The translations under genes were made by a program, and so were the position numbers. 64,000 bases of DNA. It comes from Bacteroidota bacterium (lineage in GTDB: Bacteria > Bacteroidota > Bacteroidia > Chitinophagales > Chitinophagaceae). The notes beneath the pieces were generated by a model. That model did not search any database, was not told the origin of the DNA, and saw nothing but the letters and a program-made list of their open reading frames with translations. The stretch is taken from the NCBI GenBank assembly GCA_947448725.1, contig CANFOM010000008.1, positions 20,634-84,633 of the forward strand, given 5' to 3'. This document shows positions 18,481 to 27,488 of the stretch, piece after piece (within the stretch, counting starts at the first letter, position 1; the number at the start of each line of letters is the position of its first letter).

Positions 18481-19992
18481 ATGGGCGTTCTATTTTTGAT
18501 TATTTTTTGGTTTGGCTGGCATATAGGTATTTATAGCATGCTTAAAAAAGCTGGCGTAGATAATACCAAAGCAATAATACCTATTTACAATACTTGGGAA
18601 GTGGTTAAACTATGTCAAATACCAAAAATTTGGTTTTGGATACAGCTAATTCCTATACTTGGCCAGTTTGTAAGTTTATGGATTTCTATCATTTTTGTGA
18701 TGCATTTCAAAAAAGTAAATTTAATTCAACATGCTTTAACAGTTTTCGTTCCATTTATATACCTGCCTTATATAGGTTTTTCAAAAGATGCAAAATGGTA
18801 TGGTGATGCCGCTTTGGTACATTACCATAAACCCGCTTCCAGAGAATGGATAGATGCTGCTGTATTTGCGGTGGTGGCTGCCACTTTAATTAGAACTTTT
18901 ATTTTTGAAGCCTATGTGATTCCAACGGAAAGTATGGAGAAAACTTTATTGGTAAATGATTTCTTATTTGTAGATAAAATTACTTTTGGTGCTAGAGTTC
19001 CTCAAACGCCCATATCATTTCCTTTTGTGCACAATACTATGCCAGGTGCACCAACAACCCCTTCTTATGTAAAATGGGTTCAATTAGATTATAGTAGGTT
19101 ACCTAAAATTAGAGACATCAATAGAAATGATGTAGTAGTGTTTAATTTTCCTGCAGGCGATACTATTATTAACGACCCAGACTATGGAAGTAAAAATCCA
19201 TATTACGATGTGTTAAGATCTCCTGAATTTAATGGAGATAGAGAAAAATTAAAAGCGCAATTTCCTATTTTAGTTCATCCTATTGATAAAACAGATAACT
19301 ATATAAAAAGATGTGTGGGAGTTCCTGGTGATTTGATACAAGTAAAAGAGAGTCGTTTATGGATCAATGGTCAACCTGCCTATGTTGCCCCTAATGCTCA
19401 AACAGAATATTTAGTAGTCACCAATGGCAAGCCCATTCCAGAAGATTTTGTGGAAGATAGCCTTGGCATAAGCACTACCGATGCCACAAACGATTTTAGA
19501 ATGATAGATGGAAGAACCAATACCTATTTAATTAATATGACCGCAGGCGCAGCAGCCAGTTTAAAAAACATACCTCAAGTAGTCTCGGTTACAAACTATG
19601 TCGAAAACACAGTGGGCTATACTTTTCCCAATGATGTAGCGCATTTCCCTTTCTCGGTTGATAATTTTGGACCTATTCGTATTCCTAAGAAAGATGATAT
19701 CCTTAGTTTGAATGATAGTACCATCGAATTGTATCGCCGACTCATTACTAATTACGAGCACAATACTTTAGATAAAGTAAATGGTCAATACTTATTAAAT
19801 GGGAAACCAGCTACTACCTATACTGTGAAACAGAATTATTACTGGATGATGGGCGACAATCGCCATAGAAGTCAGGATAGCCGTTATTGGGGCTATGTGC
19901 CAGAAACACATATCGTGGGTAGAGCAGCTTTAATTTGGTTTAGTTACAATAAATCTATTAGGTGGAGTCGTCTATTTAATCGCATTAAATAA
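18481..19992 (+). CDS. lepB: Signal peptidase I, long Bacteroidota form with N-terminal membrane domain
   Basis: 503-residue inner-membrane Ser/Lys protease that removes signal peptides. Residues ~1-110 form a small multi-helix membrane domain (DUF5684-like, FGWHIGIYSMLKKAGVDNTKAIIPIYNTW). A further membrane anchor is at 125-143. The catalytic Ser151 is in PTESMEKTL and the general-base Lys276 in DNYIKRCVGVPGD. The late GDNRHRSQDSRYWGYVP box completes the S26 signature. About 125 residues separate Ser from Lys and ~150 more separate Lys from the final box, making the periplasmic domain far bigger than in E. coli LepB. cdd starts four bases after the stop. Confidence 0.95.
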   Translation: MGVLFLIIFWFGWHIGIYSMLKKAGVDNTKAIIPIYNTWEVVKLCQIPKIWFWIQLIPILGQFVSLWISIIFVMHFKKVNLIQHALTVFVPFIYLPYIGFSKDAKWYGDAALVHYHKPASREWIDAAVFAVVAATLIRTFIFEAYVIPTESMEKTLLVNDFLFVDKITFGARVPQTPISFPFVHNTMPGAPTTPSYVKWVQLDYSRLPKIRDINRNDVVVFNFPAGDTIINDPDYGSKNPYYDVLRSPEFNGDREKLKAQFPILVHPIDKTDNYIKRCVGVPGDLIQVKESRLWINGQPAYVAPNAQTEYLVVTNGKPIPEDFVEDSLGISTTDATNDFRMIDGRTNTYLINMTAGAAASLKNIPQVVSVTNYVENTVGYTFPNDVAHFPFSVDNFGPIRIPKKDDILSLNDSTIELYRRLITNYEHNTLDKVNGQYLLNGKPATTYTVKQNYYWMMGDNRHRSQDSRYWGYVPETHIVGRAALIWFSYNKSIRWSRLFNRIK

Positions 19993-19996
19993 ATCA

Positions 19997-20479
19997 ATGC
20001 TAAAAAAATACGAATTTGAATATGAGTTATTAGATCATGCAGGCTTGCTATCAATAGCAAATCAAGCATTGCTAAATGCCGCTATTAAAGCTACTGAAAC
20101 TGCGTATGCCCCTTATTCAAATTTTAAAGTAGGTGCCGCAGCTTTATTGTCAACTGGTCAAATCATCATTGGATCGAATCAAGAAAGTGCTAGTTTCCCG
20201 GTAGGTATTTGTGCCGAAAGAACTTTATTAAATAGTATTGGTAGTCAATACCCCGCTGCATCTATCATTGCAATGGCCATTAGTTATGATCCATTAAATA
20301 AACCATCCATAGAACCTATTTCGCCTTGTGGAATGTGCAGACAATCTTTATTGGATTATGAAACAAGGTATCAAGCACCTATTAAAATTATTCTAGCAGG
20401 AAAGTCTGGCCCCGTTATGGTATTGCCATCTGCAGCAAATTTATTGCCCTTTGGTTTTGATGGGGCAATTTTACAATAA
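19997..20479 (+). CDS. cdd: Cytidine deaminase
   Basis: Zinc enzyme converting cytidine/deoxycytidine to uridine forms in pyrimidine salvage. 160 residues, the short homotetramer type. CAE at residues 72-74 (zinc Cys and proton-shuttling Glu) and PCGMC with Cys111 and Cys114 complete the zinc site; the substrate FKVGAAAL and NQESASFPVGICAER strings are canonical. It is four bases downstream of lepB and converges, with a seven-base gap and no terminator, on ogt. Confidence 0.95.
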   Translation: MLKKYEFEYELLDHAGLLSIANQALLNAAIKATETAYAPYSNFKVGAAALLSTGQIIIGSNQESASFPVGICAERTLLNSIGSQYPAASIIAMAISYDPLNKPSIEPISPCGMCRQSLLDYETRYQAPIKIILAGKSGPVMVLPSAANLLPFGFDGAILQ

Positions 20480-20486
20480 GCCCTTC

Positions 20487-20987
20487 TTAAAATAAGGTTT
20501 GTACACCCAATTCCAATCTGAACTCGTGTTGAAGCAACCATTTTTTTCTGGATTTACCCCAAGCATATCCTACCAAAGATCTATCGGCGCCAACGATTCT
20601 ATGACAAGGAACAATAATGGCTATTTTATTTTTACCATTGGCAGAAGCAGCAGCACGCACTAAATTAGGGTCGCCCATTTTTTTGGCCAATTCGCCATAG
20701 CTTAAAGTTTTTGAAAAGGGGACCTCATACAATTCTTTCCAAACCTTTTGCTGAAACTCTGTTCCAGCTTGATTAATGGCCACACTAAAATGTTTTCTTT
20801 TTCCTGCAAAGTATTCAATCAATTCGTCGATGCATTGGTTAATAACCTCTGGAGTGGTAGTAGAAATTGTTAACTGATTCAATTTTGCATCCTCTATAAA
20901 AACCAATTCTTCTATACAAAATTCATCGGCCACTATTTTAATGATGCCAATGGGGCTATGATAAATTTGTGTATAGTTGGCTATCAT
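20487..20987 (-). CDS. ogt: Methylated-DNA-protein cysteine methyltransferase
   Basis: Suicide repair protein that takes methyl groups from O6-methylguanine onto its own cysteine. 166 residues: an RNase-H-like N-domain and the ATase C-domain with acceptor Cys128 in IIVPCHRIVG, preceded by the helix-turn-helix region TLSYGELAKKMGDPNLVRAAASANGKN. Where most members have a proline two residues before IAIIVPCHR (NPIAIIVPCHR) this one has lysine (NKIAIIVPCHR). Its ATG overlaps the csaA stop as TAATG, implying translational coupling. Confidence 0.95.
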   Translation of the reverse strand: MIANYTQIYHSPIGIIKIVADEFCIEELVFIEDAKLNQLTISTTTPEVINQCIDELIEYFAGKRKHFSVAINQAGTEFQQKVWKELYEVPFSKTLSYGELAKKMGDPNLVRAAASANGKNKIAIIVPCHRIVGADRSLVGYAWGKSRKKWLLQHEFRLELGVQTLF

Positions 20988-21316
20988 TATCCGATGGGTT
21001 GGCCATTTGTGACAGGTAAGGAAGGGTGTAGTAAAATGACTTCCTGCGCTTCATTGTAAACACCTAATACCAAGCATTCACTTATAAAATTGGCAATTTG
21101 TTTTGGAGGAAAATTAACCACTGCAATGATTTGTTTGCCCACTAAGTTATCTATAGAGTAATGGTCTGTAATTTGAGCAGATGATTTTTTAATACCCAAT
21201 GGACCAAAGTCAATACTTAATTGATAAGCAGGTTTTTTTGCTTTAGGAAATGCAGCTACCGTTAATATTGTGCCGCATCGGATGTCTACTTTTGTAAAAT
21301 CGTCCCAGGTTATCAT
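20987..21316 (-). CDS. csaA: tRNA-binding domain protein CsaA
   Basis: 109-residue OB-fold protein of the tRNA-binding (EMAP/Trbp111) class, reported in Bacillus to act as a dimeric chaperone linked to secretion. Begins TWDDFTKVDIRCGTILTVAAFPKAKKPAYQL and contains KKSSAQITDHYSIDNLVGKQIIAVVNFPPKQIANFISECLVLG, as in CsaA, with the usual length of ~110. First gene of a two-gene unit with ogt (one-base stop/start overlap). Confidence 0.92.
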   Translation of the reverse strand: MITWDDFTKVDIRCGTILTVAAFPKAKKPAYQLSIDFGPLGIKKSSAQITDHYSIDNLVGKQIIAVVNFPPKQIANFISECLVLGVYNEAQEVILLHPSLPVTNGQPIG

Positions 21317-21349
21317 AATTCCTAAAATTTCTACCTAAAAGTACAATGC

Positions 21350-22219
21350 TTAGGTTAATAAATTGGCTAATTCTATGAGGTCATTTTGTTTGTATTGCAG
21401 GGTAGGGCTTTGGAAACATTTTGCAAATTCTAATAAATGCTTTTTAATAATAGCTGTATTGGATAGTTGCTTGTAATAACTATTTTTGGGTTCTATATTG
21501 CTTCTAAGCATGTATTGATCTAAGTCTTTTTGTGAAAAGGCATTCCCAGTAGTCCCTTCTACATAAAACTGGATGAATTCTTGAGGATTAGGAACAATTT
21601 CCTCTGGATCCCAATCGGAAGTATAAAAAGCTATGATACACTGCTTGGGTATATTTATAAAATGGGCTTGAATATCTAATTGCTGACAAAGTTCGGCATA
21701 TAATAAGGTATTGGCAATGGCATTTCCCTTTTTGGATTGTAAGGGAGCTGCTATTAAAAACTCTTCTGGTTTTTCATAATTCACTTCTACTCCTTTTATC
21801 TGGTAGTAATTATATAAGATATTTCTAATAACGTTAGCTTGTTCTAAGGGCGTTAAATAATTGTTTAATTCAAGCCAAATATTACGTCTAATTTTTTCCA
21901 TTTGATGACGTAAGGTATCTAATGCCAACTCGGGAAATTGAAACTGTGTCACTAATAAAGCACCTTCAAATAAAGAGGCATTGGGGTCGGCGTTCCATTT
22001 TGTAAAAGCTTCCCTCAAATCTTGTAAGCGAAGTTTATAAATCATTATTTCAATCCGTTCCAAAGTGGCTTCGTCTAAAGTATTTTCCCATAAATGTTCT
22101 AAGTCAGGAATAATAGGGGATCCATAAACTAACAATCGATCAGCAATGGTATTAAACACTTCCTCATCTGGGTCGTCAATCAATTTAAATAAAGCGTTTA
22201 TTTCGGATACTTTTTGCAT
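21350..22219 (-). CDS. SirB1/transglutaminase-like protein with altered core motif
   Basis: 289-residue cytoplasmic protein. An alpha-helical N-terminal repeat-like part (LFKLIDDPDEEVFNTIADRLLVYG) precedes the SirB1/Tgl-like domain, seen at NYLTPLEQANVIRNILYN, KKGNAIANTLLYAELCQQLDIQAHFINIPK and FYVEGTTGNAFSQKDLDQYM, which parallel the family's RKGNPIS..LGIP..GVNLPGHF and the D/P-rich strand. The family's GHF is replaced by PKQCIIAF, so any hydrolase or transglutaminase chemistry is doubtful. Function unknown. It stands 33 bases upstream of csaA on the same strand. Confidence 0.7.
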   Translation of the reverse strand: MQKVSEINALFKLIDDPDEEVFNTIADRLLVYGSPIIPDLEHLWENTLDEATLERIEIMIYKLRLQDLREAFTKWNADPNASLFEGALLVTQFQFPELALDTLRHQMEKIRRNIWLELNNYLTPLEQANVIRNILYNYYQIKGVEVNYEKPEEFLIAAPLQSKKGNAIANTLLYAELCQQLDIQAHFINIPKQCIIAFYTSDWDPEEIVPNPQEFIQFYVEGTTGNAFSQKDLDQYMLRSNIEPKNSYYKQLSNTAIIKKHLLEFAKCFQSPTLQYKQNDLIELANLLT

Positions 22220-22423
22220 AGACAGGCTAATAGTGGTTGTAAATATTATTCAAATCAACGCAAAATATTGACAATTCACGATTATACTTATCCTATAGGT
22301 GTGGATATATTTAACAAATGTTTACATAATAAATAGAATTATTAAACGTTCGGCTAAATATCTGCTATTTAAAGACAGTAGTATTGGTATTTGTCTTTTC
22401 TTTGTATATACAACGAAAAGCAA

Positions 22424-23515
22424 ATGTCAACCCCTACTACAGCCACTCCTAAATTTCCAGTAATGGCTAAATCATTACATGCCGAATTAAAAAGTAGAGT
22501 CAATCAATATTTAGCAGAACATGCTATCAAGGCAACTGGAAATTATAAATTGTTTTCAAAAGCCATTATACTGCTTACTTTATTTGTTCTTATTTACATT
22601 CATTTAGTATTTTTTACTCCACCAGTTTTTTATGCAATTATTGAATGTATTATTTTTGGTGGGTTAATCGCAGCTATTGGATTTAATGTGATGCACGATG
22701 GAAGTCATGGCAGTTTTAGCAAATATGCTTGGTTAAATAAATTAGCTTCTTCTTCCATAAGTGTTTTAGGTGCTAGTAGATTTATGTGGGCTATGAAACA
22801 TGTTACCTTACACCATACTTTCACGAATATTGATGGGGTAGACGACGATATTGAAGTGGGCGCCTTAATGAGAATGGCACCTACACAAAAACATTATGTA
22901 TTACATCGTTTTCAACATATTTATTTTTGGGTGTTGTATATGCTATTGTATATTTTTTGGATCTTTTTTGCTGATTATAAAAAATATTTTTCTGGTAAAA
23001 TTGGTTCAGTTGAAATAAAGAACATGAGCATTGCAGATCATATTGAATTTTGGGCTGTTAAATTGTATCATGTTATTGTATTTGTAGTGTTGCCTATTTA
23101 TATGGTTGGTTGGGTAAGTTGGCTGGTTGGGTTTTTAGTAATAGGTTGTTTTGCAGGCTTTGTTTTAAGTATTGTATTTCAATTAGCACATACGGTTACC
23201 GAAACAGCATTCCCTGTTGCTATTCAACCCGAAAATAAAATGCCAGATGAGTTTGCTACGCATCAAATTCAAACTACTGCGAACTTTGCAACCAAAAGCA
23301 AATTGGTAAGCTGGTTGGTGGGTGGATTGAATTTTCAAATTGAACATCATTTGTTTCCAAAAATTTCTCATGTTCATTATCCTGCTATTTCTAAAATAGT
23401 TAAAGAAACCTGTGCCGATTTTAAATTAAAATACATTGAGTATCCAACTGTGTTAAGTGCCATAAAAGCGCATGTTCAGTATCTTAAATTAATGAGTAAG
23501 CCTGCCCTACAATAA
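22424..23515 (+). CDS. Fatty acid desaturase (acyl-lipid, three histidine boxes)
   Basis: 363-residue di-iron membrane desaturase. Histidine boxes: HDGSH at 91-95, HVTLHHTFTN with H126, H130 and H131, and QIEHHLFPKISH near residue 318. The glutamine-first QxxHH third box is characteristic of front-end (delta-5/6-like) and linoleoyl-CoA desaturase-like enzymes. No N-terminal cytochrome b5 domain, so electrons must come from a separate ferredoxin or similar donor. Two pairs of membrane helices flank the boxes (about 46-68 and 72-89; 165-180 and 205-250). ATG 22424 is chosen over TTG 33 bases upstream. Likely cold/membrane-fluidity role, inferred. Confidence 0.92.
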   Translation: MSTPTTATPKFPVMAKSLHAELKSRVNQYLAEHAIKATGNYKLFSKAIILLTLFVLIYIHLVFFTPPVFYAIIECIIFGGLIAAIGFNVMHDGSHGSFSKYAWLNKLASSSISVLGASRFMWAMKHVTLHHTFTNIDGVDDDIEVGALMRMAPTQKHYVLHRFQHIYFWVLYMLLYIFWIFFADYKKYFSGKIGSVEIKNMSIADHIEFWAVKLYHVIVFVVLPIYMVGWVSWLVGFLVIGCFAGFVLSIVFQLAHTVTETAFPVAIQPENKMPDEFATHQIQTTANFATKSKLVSWLVGGLNFQIEHHLFPKISHVHYPAISKIVKETCADFKLKYIEYPTVLSAIKAHVQYLKLMSKPALQ

Positions 23516-23544
23516 ATTAAGTTTTAATACAATAGGATAAGATA

Positions 23545-23580
23545 AAAAAAGTCCCCTCGATTATTCGAGGGGACTTTTTT
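23545..23580. terminator. Bidirectional terminator between the desaturase and topA
   Basis: Sixteen-pair perfect stem (23545-23560 with 23565-23580), loop TTAT, with A-tract on the left and T-tract on the right so it works in both directions. One of the cleanest hairpins in the window. Confidence 0.92.
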
Positions 23581-23602
23581 AGTATAGGAAAGAATGAATT
23601 AA

Positions 23603-25963
23603 TTAAGACGCTTTCTTTTTTCTTGCCATTTTACGAGGTGGGTTGGCTTTTAGTTCCACTATAATGGCATTGACTTCTTCAATGGTTAAGGTTTCTACTT
23701 TTTCTTGTTGTTCTTTATTCAATTTGAAGTTGCGTAAGCCTTGTTTAATATAGGGACCATAAGGGCCACGTAAAAGTTGAATTTTCTCTTTCTCAAACAC
23801 TTTGATGGTTCTTTCGTCTTTGGCCTTTCTCTTTTCTGCTATCATTGGAGTCAATTCCTCCAAGCTTACCGTGTAAGGGTCCATTTCCTTGTTAAGGGAG
23901 TAAAACTTCTTAGCATGGGCCGCATAAGGGCCAAAGCGGCCAATATTAACAGAAACATCCTCGTCTTCGAATTGCCCCACCATTCTAGGTAGCTTAAATA
24001 ATTCCATAGCTTCTTCAAAACTGATGGTTTCGATACTTTGTGAAGCTTTTAATTTAGCAAATTTTGGCTTTTCTTCTTCATCCTGATGACCAATTTGAAC
24101 CATCGGGCCATATCTGCCCATACGCGCAATTACTTTCTTGCCTGTAATGGCATCGAAACCCAATTCTCTTTCTCCTTTTGCTCTTTCTGCAGTTTCAAGG
24201 GTATGTTCAATAGTAACATGAAAAGGCTCATAAAAGGAAGCCAACATATCACTCCATTTTAATTTTCCTGCAGCAATTTCATCAAACTCACCTTCAATTT
24301 TAGCGGTAAAATTAAAGTCCATTACTTTGGAGAAGTGTAATTTTAAAAAGTCGGTCACCACCAAACCTAAATCGGTAGGGGATAATTTATTTTTTTCAGC
24401 ACCCGTAATTTCAGAAGCTGCTTCTTGTTTAATTTCATCCTTATTACTTAGGGTTAAAATTTGATATACCCTTTTAATCCCTTCTTTTTCTCTTTTTTCT
24501 ACATAATTACGTTTCATGATGGTAGAAATCGTAGGTGCATAAGTAGAAGGTCGTCCAATGCCTAATTCTTCTAATTTTTTTACCAAAGAAGCTTCGGTAT
24601 ATCTTGATGACGCACGGCTAAATCTTTCCAAACCAGTCATGGAAGTAAAATCTAATACTTGTCCTTTGGAAAGAGGAGGTAATAAACTTTCATCTCCATC
24701 TTCTATGTTGTCTTCGTCTACTTCATCTTCATCCTTGCCTTCTAAATATACTTTTAAGAAACCATCAAACTTCATTACTTCACCACTTGCTGTTAAAGTT
24801 TCTTTATTGGTAGAAATTTCAATTTTCGCAGTTGTTTTTTCAAATTGCGCATCGCTCATTTGTGAAGCAATGGTTCTTTTCCAAATCAACTCATACAATC
24901 TATTTAAATCAGCATCATCCACTTTGCTTTCATTCATGTAAGATGGACGAATGGCTTCGTGCGCTTCTTGCGCACTTTCATTTTTATTTTTAAACTTTCT
25001 TGGTTGATAATATTTTTCTCCAAAACTAGAATTGATTTCTGATTTAATGGCTTCCACTGCTGTTTCACTTAAACTAATACTATCGGTTCTCATATAAGTG
25101 ATTTTACCACTTTCATATAATTTTTGCGCCAATAACATGGTTTTACTTACACTATAGCCTAATTTTCTAGAAGCCTCTTGTTGAAGGGTAGAAGTAGTGA
25201 AAGGCGCTGATGGCGTACGTTTCCCGTCTTTTACTGCAATATCTTTAACCGTATACTTGGCGCCCTTACATTCGTTTAAAAACTTTTCGGCGGCACCTGC
25301 AGTGGTTAATTTTTGAGGGCCCTCTGCTTTAAACTTAACTTTTTTCTTATTAATATCAGGAGCGCTAAATAAGGCCGAAACTTTAAAAACACTTTCTGGA
25401 ATAAATTGATTGATCTCTCTTTCTCTTTCTGCAATTAATCTTACCGCGACACTTTGCACTCTGCCTGCACTCAAACTTTTTTGCATTCCAATTTTACGCC
25501 ACAATACGGGGCTTAATTCAAAACCAACAATTCTATCTAATATTCTTCTTGCTTGTTGTGCATCTACCAAATCCATATTAATAAAACGTGGATTGGCTAC
25601 TGCTTTTTTAATGGCAGGGGCGGTAATTTCATGAAATACAATTCTTTTGGTTTTTTTGGGATCTAAACCCAACACTTCCGCTAAATGCCAACTGATACTT
25701 TCTCCTTCACGGTCCTCATCCGATGCTAACCATACTTCTTTAGCCTTTTTAGTCATCGATTTTAATTCCTTAACTACCTTCTCTTTCTCACTAGGTACCG
25801 CATAGCGTGGGGCAAATTTGTTTTTTAGATCAATGCCCATATCAGCTTTTTCTAGGTCTCTAATATGACCATAGCAACTGCGCACTTCAAAATCTTCACC
25901 TAAAATCTTCTCGATCGTTTTTGCCTTTGCAGGCGACTCAACAATTAATAAGTTCTTTGACAT
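23603..25963 (-). CDS. topA: DNA topoisomerase I (type IA)
   Basis: Relaxes negatively supercoiled DNA. 786 residues. TOPRIM domain with the opening LLIVESPAKAKTIEKIL and acidic DEDREGE at 82-88, the nicking Tyr290 in GKITYMRTDS, then GRPSTYAPTISTIMKRNYV in the gate domain. The C-terminal part (beyond ~560) has glycine/arginine repeat-like strands (GRYGPMVQIG, GRFGPYAAHAKKFYSL, RGPYGPYIKQG) and ends in a basic ARKKKAS tail; the zinc-cysteine C-terminal modules of E. coli TopA are absent, as usual in Bacteroidota. An acidic insertion (EGKDEDEVDEDNIEDGDES) is seen near residue 410. Confidence 0.97.
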   Translation of the reverse strand: MSKNLLIVESPAKAKTIEKILGEDFEVRSCYGHIRDLEKADMGIDLKNKFAPRYAVPSEKEKVVKELKSMTKKAKEVWLASDEDREGESISWHLAEVLGLDPKKTKRIVFHEITAPAIKKAVANPRFINMDLVDAQQARRILDRIVGFELSPVLWRKIGMQKSLSAGRVQSVAVRLIAEREREINQFIPESVFKVSALFSAPDINKKKVKFKAEGPQKLTTAGAAEKFLNECKGAKYTVKDIAVKDGKRTPSAPFTTSTLQQEASRKLGYSVSKTMLLAQKLYESGKITYMRTDSISLSETAVEAIKSEINSSFGEKYYQPRKFKNKNESAQEAHEAIRPSYMNESKVDDADLNRLYELIWKRTIASQMSDAQFEKTTAKIEISTNKETLTASGEVMKFDGFLKVYLEGKDEDEVDEDNIEDGDESLLPPLSKGQVLDFTSMTGLERFSRASSRYTEASLVKKLEELGIGRPSTYAPTISTIMKRNYVEKREKEGIKRVYQILTLSNKDEIKQEAASEITGAEKNKLSPTDLGLVVTDFLKLHFSKVMDFNFTAKIEGEFDEIAAGKLKWSDMLASFYEPFHVTIEHTLETAERAKGERELGFDAITGKKVIARMGRYGPMVQIGHQDEEEKPKFAKLKASQSIETISFEEAMELFKLPRMVGQFEDEDVSVNIGRFGPYAAHAKKFYSLNKEMDPYTVSLEELTPMIAEKRKAKDERTIKVFEKEKIQLLRGPYGPYIKQGLRNFKLNKEQQEKVETLTIEEVNAIIVELKANPPRKMARKKKAS

Positions 25964-26108
25964 AGAGGGCTACCGCTCCTACGGGTTATTTTAGAAATTG
26001 AATATCAAGTAATTATGAAAAAATAAATAACCCTTTTATGGAGAGGCTAATTCTTTTCTCGCGATGCAATATTAGAGCTTTCGACTAAAAAATAAAAATT
26101 AGCTAAGC

Positions 26109-26999
26109 TTAGGAAGCCAAAAATGCCATGATTTTATCAATAACCTCCTGGGTTTTATATAGTTTATTATGACCTAATCCATTGGTTATCAAGAATTTAA
26201 TATTTTCAGGGGCTTTATTTTGAAAATCTATTAAATCTTTATAAGGGCAGACCATATCTTCTTGATCATGGACCCAAAGTACTGGGCCGGTATAATTTTG
26301 AAGTGCTCGATCGGCTTCAAAATAGGAAACAGGTTGATGTGTATGCTTTTGTAATTCCTCTAAAAAAGCAGTTCTAACCCCTTGGTTAAAGTGCATCATG
26401 TTAAAATACCTTTCAAAAGTACTGGTGGTTTTAGTGGCTGGGGCAATGAGTACAAACTTATGCTGCATTGGATGAGACAAGGTTTCTGCAACCATAGCAA
26501 GAGTGATGGCGCCTAAAGAATGTCCTATAAAATAATCCACAGGCCCGTGATCCTTGATAATTTGTTGTATGGTTTGCTGGTAGATGGGTATATTAATGTA
26601 TTTGCCTTGGCTTAATCCATGACCTGGCGCATCAAAACATAGTACACTAAAGCCTAATTTTAATAGGGGCTGAATATATTGTTCAAATTTATAGGCACAA
26701 CTTGCATAACCATGAGCTATTAATACAGTTTTTCCATTGCTTTTGGCTGGTTTCCACTCAAACCCATTTAGTATAGAGCTACCATTATTATGTAAGCCAT
26801 CACCTATCACTTTAACTTGGATGGCATTGGCTTGATGAAAAATGGCAGGAGCTTTTCTTTTTTTAAATTTAGGGTAGGGCGTGCAAAATAAATTTAAAGC
26901 CAATTTACCCGCAATAGGTGGTGCCACCATTCCTAAGGTCTTAAATTTTGTTCGTAAATATTGTAAATACACCCTTTCCGAGAACCCCTGATTGGCCAT
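26109..26999 (-). CDS. Alpha/beta hydrolase (esterase/lipase-like)
   Basis: 296-residue alpha/beta-hydrolase fold protein. Oxyanion-hole strand LIAHGYAS, CFDAPGHGLS, nucleophile Ser161 in GHSLGA, acid in WVHDQEDMVCPY and histidine in NGLGHNKLY, in the standard order. No signal peptide. ATG 26999 is preferred over TTG at 27068: a TATCTTTG -7 element lies at 27018-27025 on this strand, downstream of the TTG. Substrate unknown; an esterase or thioesterase role would be usual. Confidence 0.88.
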   Translation of the reverse strand: MANQGFSERVYLQYLRTKFKTLGMVAPPIAGKLALNLFCTPYPKFKKRKAPAIFHQANAIQVKVIGDGLHNNGSSILNGFEWKPAKSNGKTVLIAHGYASCAYKFEQYIQPLLKLGFSVLCFDAPGHGLSQGKYINIPIYQQTIQQIIKDHGPVDYFIGHSLGAITLAMVAETLSHPMQHKFVLIAPATKTTSTFERYFNMMHFNQGVRTAFLEELQKHTHQPVSYFEADRALQNYTGPVLWVHDQEDMVCPYKDLIDFQNKAPENIKFLITNGLGHNKLYKTQEVIDKIMAFLAS

Positions 27000-27017
27000 A
27001 ATACCTAAATTAGAATG

Positions 27018-27025
27018 CAAAGATA
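27018..27025 (-). promoter_or_regulatory. Bacteroidota -7 element (TATCTTTG) for the alpha/beta hydrolase
   Basis: TAnnTTTG followed by C on the minus strand, 18 bases before the ATG at 26999. It decides the start against the earlier TTG at 27068. Confidence 0.5.
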
Positions 27026-27109
27026 AGTTTAGCGATGGGGTTGGGCTATTTTTTTTGTATTTCGACAAAGAAAATTATCAATGAAACTATAGCATTGAAG
27101 GTTTAAAGT

Positions 27110-27117
27110 TATTTTTG
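27110..27117 (+). promoter_or_regulatory. Bacteroidota -7 element (TATTTTTG) for the fdx-iscX-kdsC operon
   Basis: TAnnTTTG followed by C, 20 bases before the fdx ATG. The divergent hydrolase promoter lies about 85 bases away. Confidence 0.55.
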
Positions 27118-27137
27118 CAAAAATCTATCAAAGGGCT

Positions 27138-27473
27138 ATGTATTCATTAAAAATTAATTTTGAGCAAAAAGGGTTGGAGCCATTAACCTTAACCAATATT
27201 AAACCAGACCAAAGTTTATTAGAGGTTATTCTTGATGCAGGTATTGAATTACATCACAATTGTGGGGGAGTATGCGCTTGCAGTACTTGTCATATATATA
27301 TTAAGAAGGGAGCTGAATTTTTACAAGAACTATCAGATAAAGAAGAAGATTTTATAGATCGTGCAGTGAGTCCAAGAATTGAATCAAGATTAGGTTGTCA
27401 ATGTGAATTACTTGCTGGTTCGGGAACCATTGAAATAAATTTGCCAGATCAAACCCAATTTTTAGGAGAATAA
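27138..27473 (+). CDS. fdx: 2Fe-2S ferredoxin (adrenodoxin/Isc type)
   Basis: 111-residue electron carrier. Cluster ligands Cys42-x5-Cys48-x2-Cys51-x35-Cys87 fit the vertebrate/ISC-type 2Fe-2S pattern; two further cysteines (46, 89) flank them. HNCGGVCACSTCHIYIKKG and DRAVSPRIESRLGCQC are typical of Fdx from isc operons. First gene of a five-gene run with short gaps (fdx, iscX, kdsC, ubiA family, maf). Pairing with iscX, 15 bases downstream, points to Fe-S cluster assembly. Confidence 0.9.
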   Translation: MYSLKINFEQKGLEPLTLTNIKPDQSLLEVILDAGIELHHNCGGVCACSTCHIYIKKGAEFLQELSDKEEDFIDRAVSPRIESRLGCQCELLAGSGTIEINLPDQTQFLGE

Positions 27474-27488
27474 ATAATTAATAAACGT

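Noticed and set aside
22220..22423. Small gene or regulatory RNA ahead of the desaturase gene
   Set aside because: No reading frame of note, only short weak dyads; I see nothing I can support in this gap.
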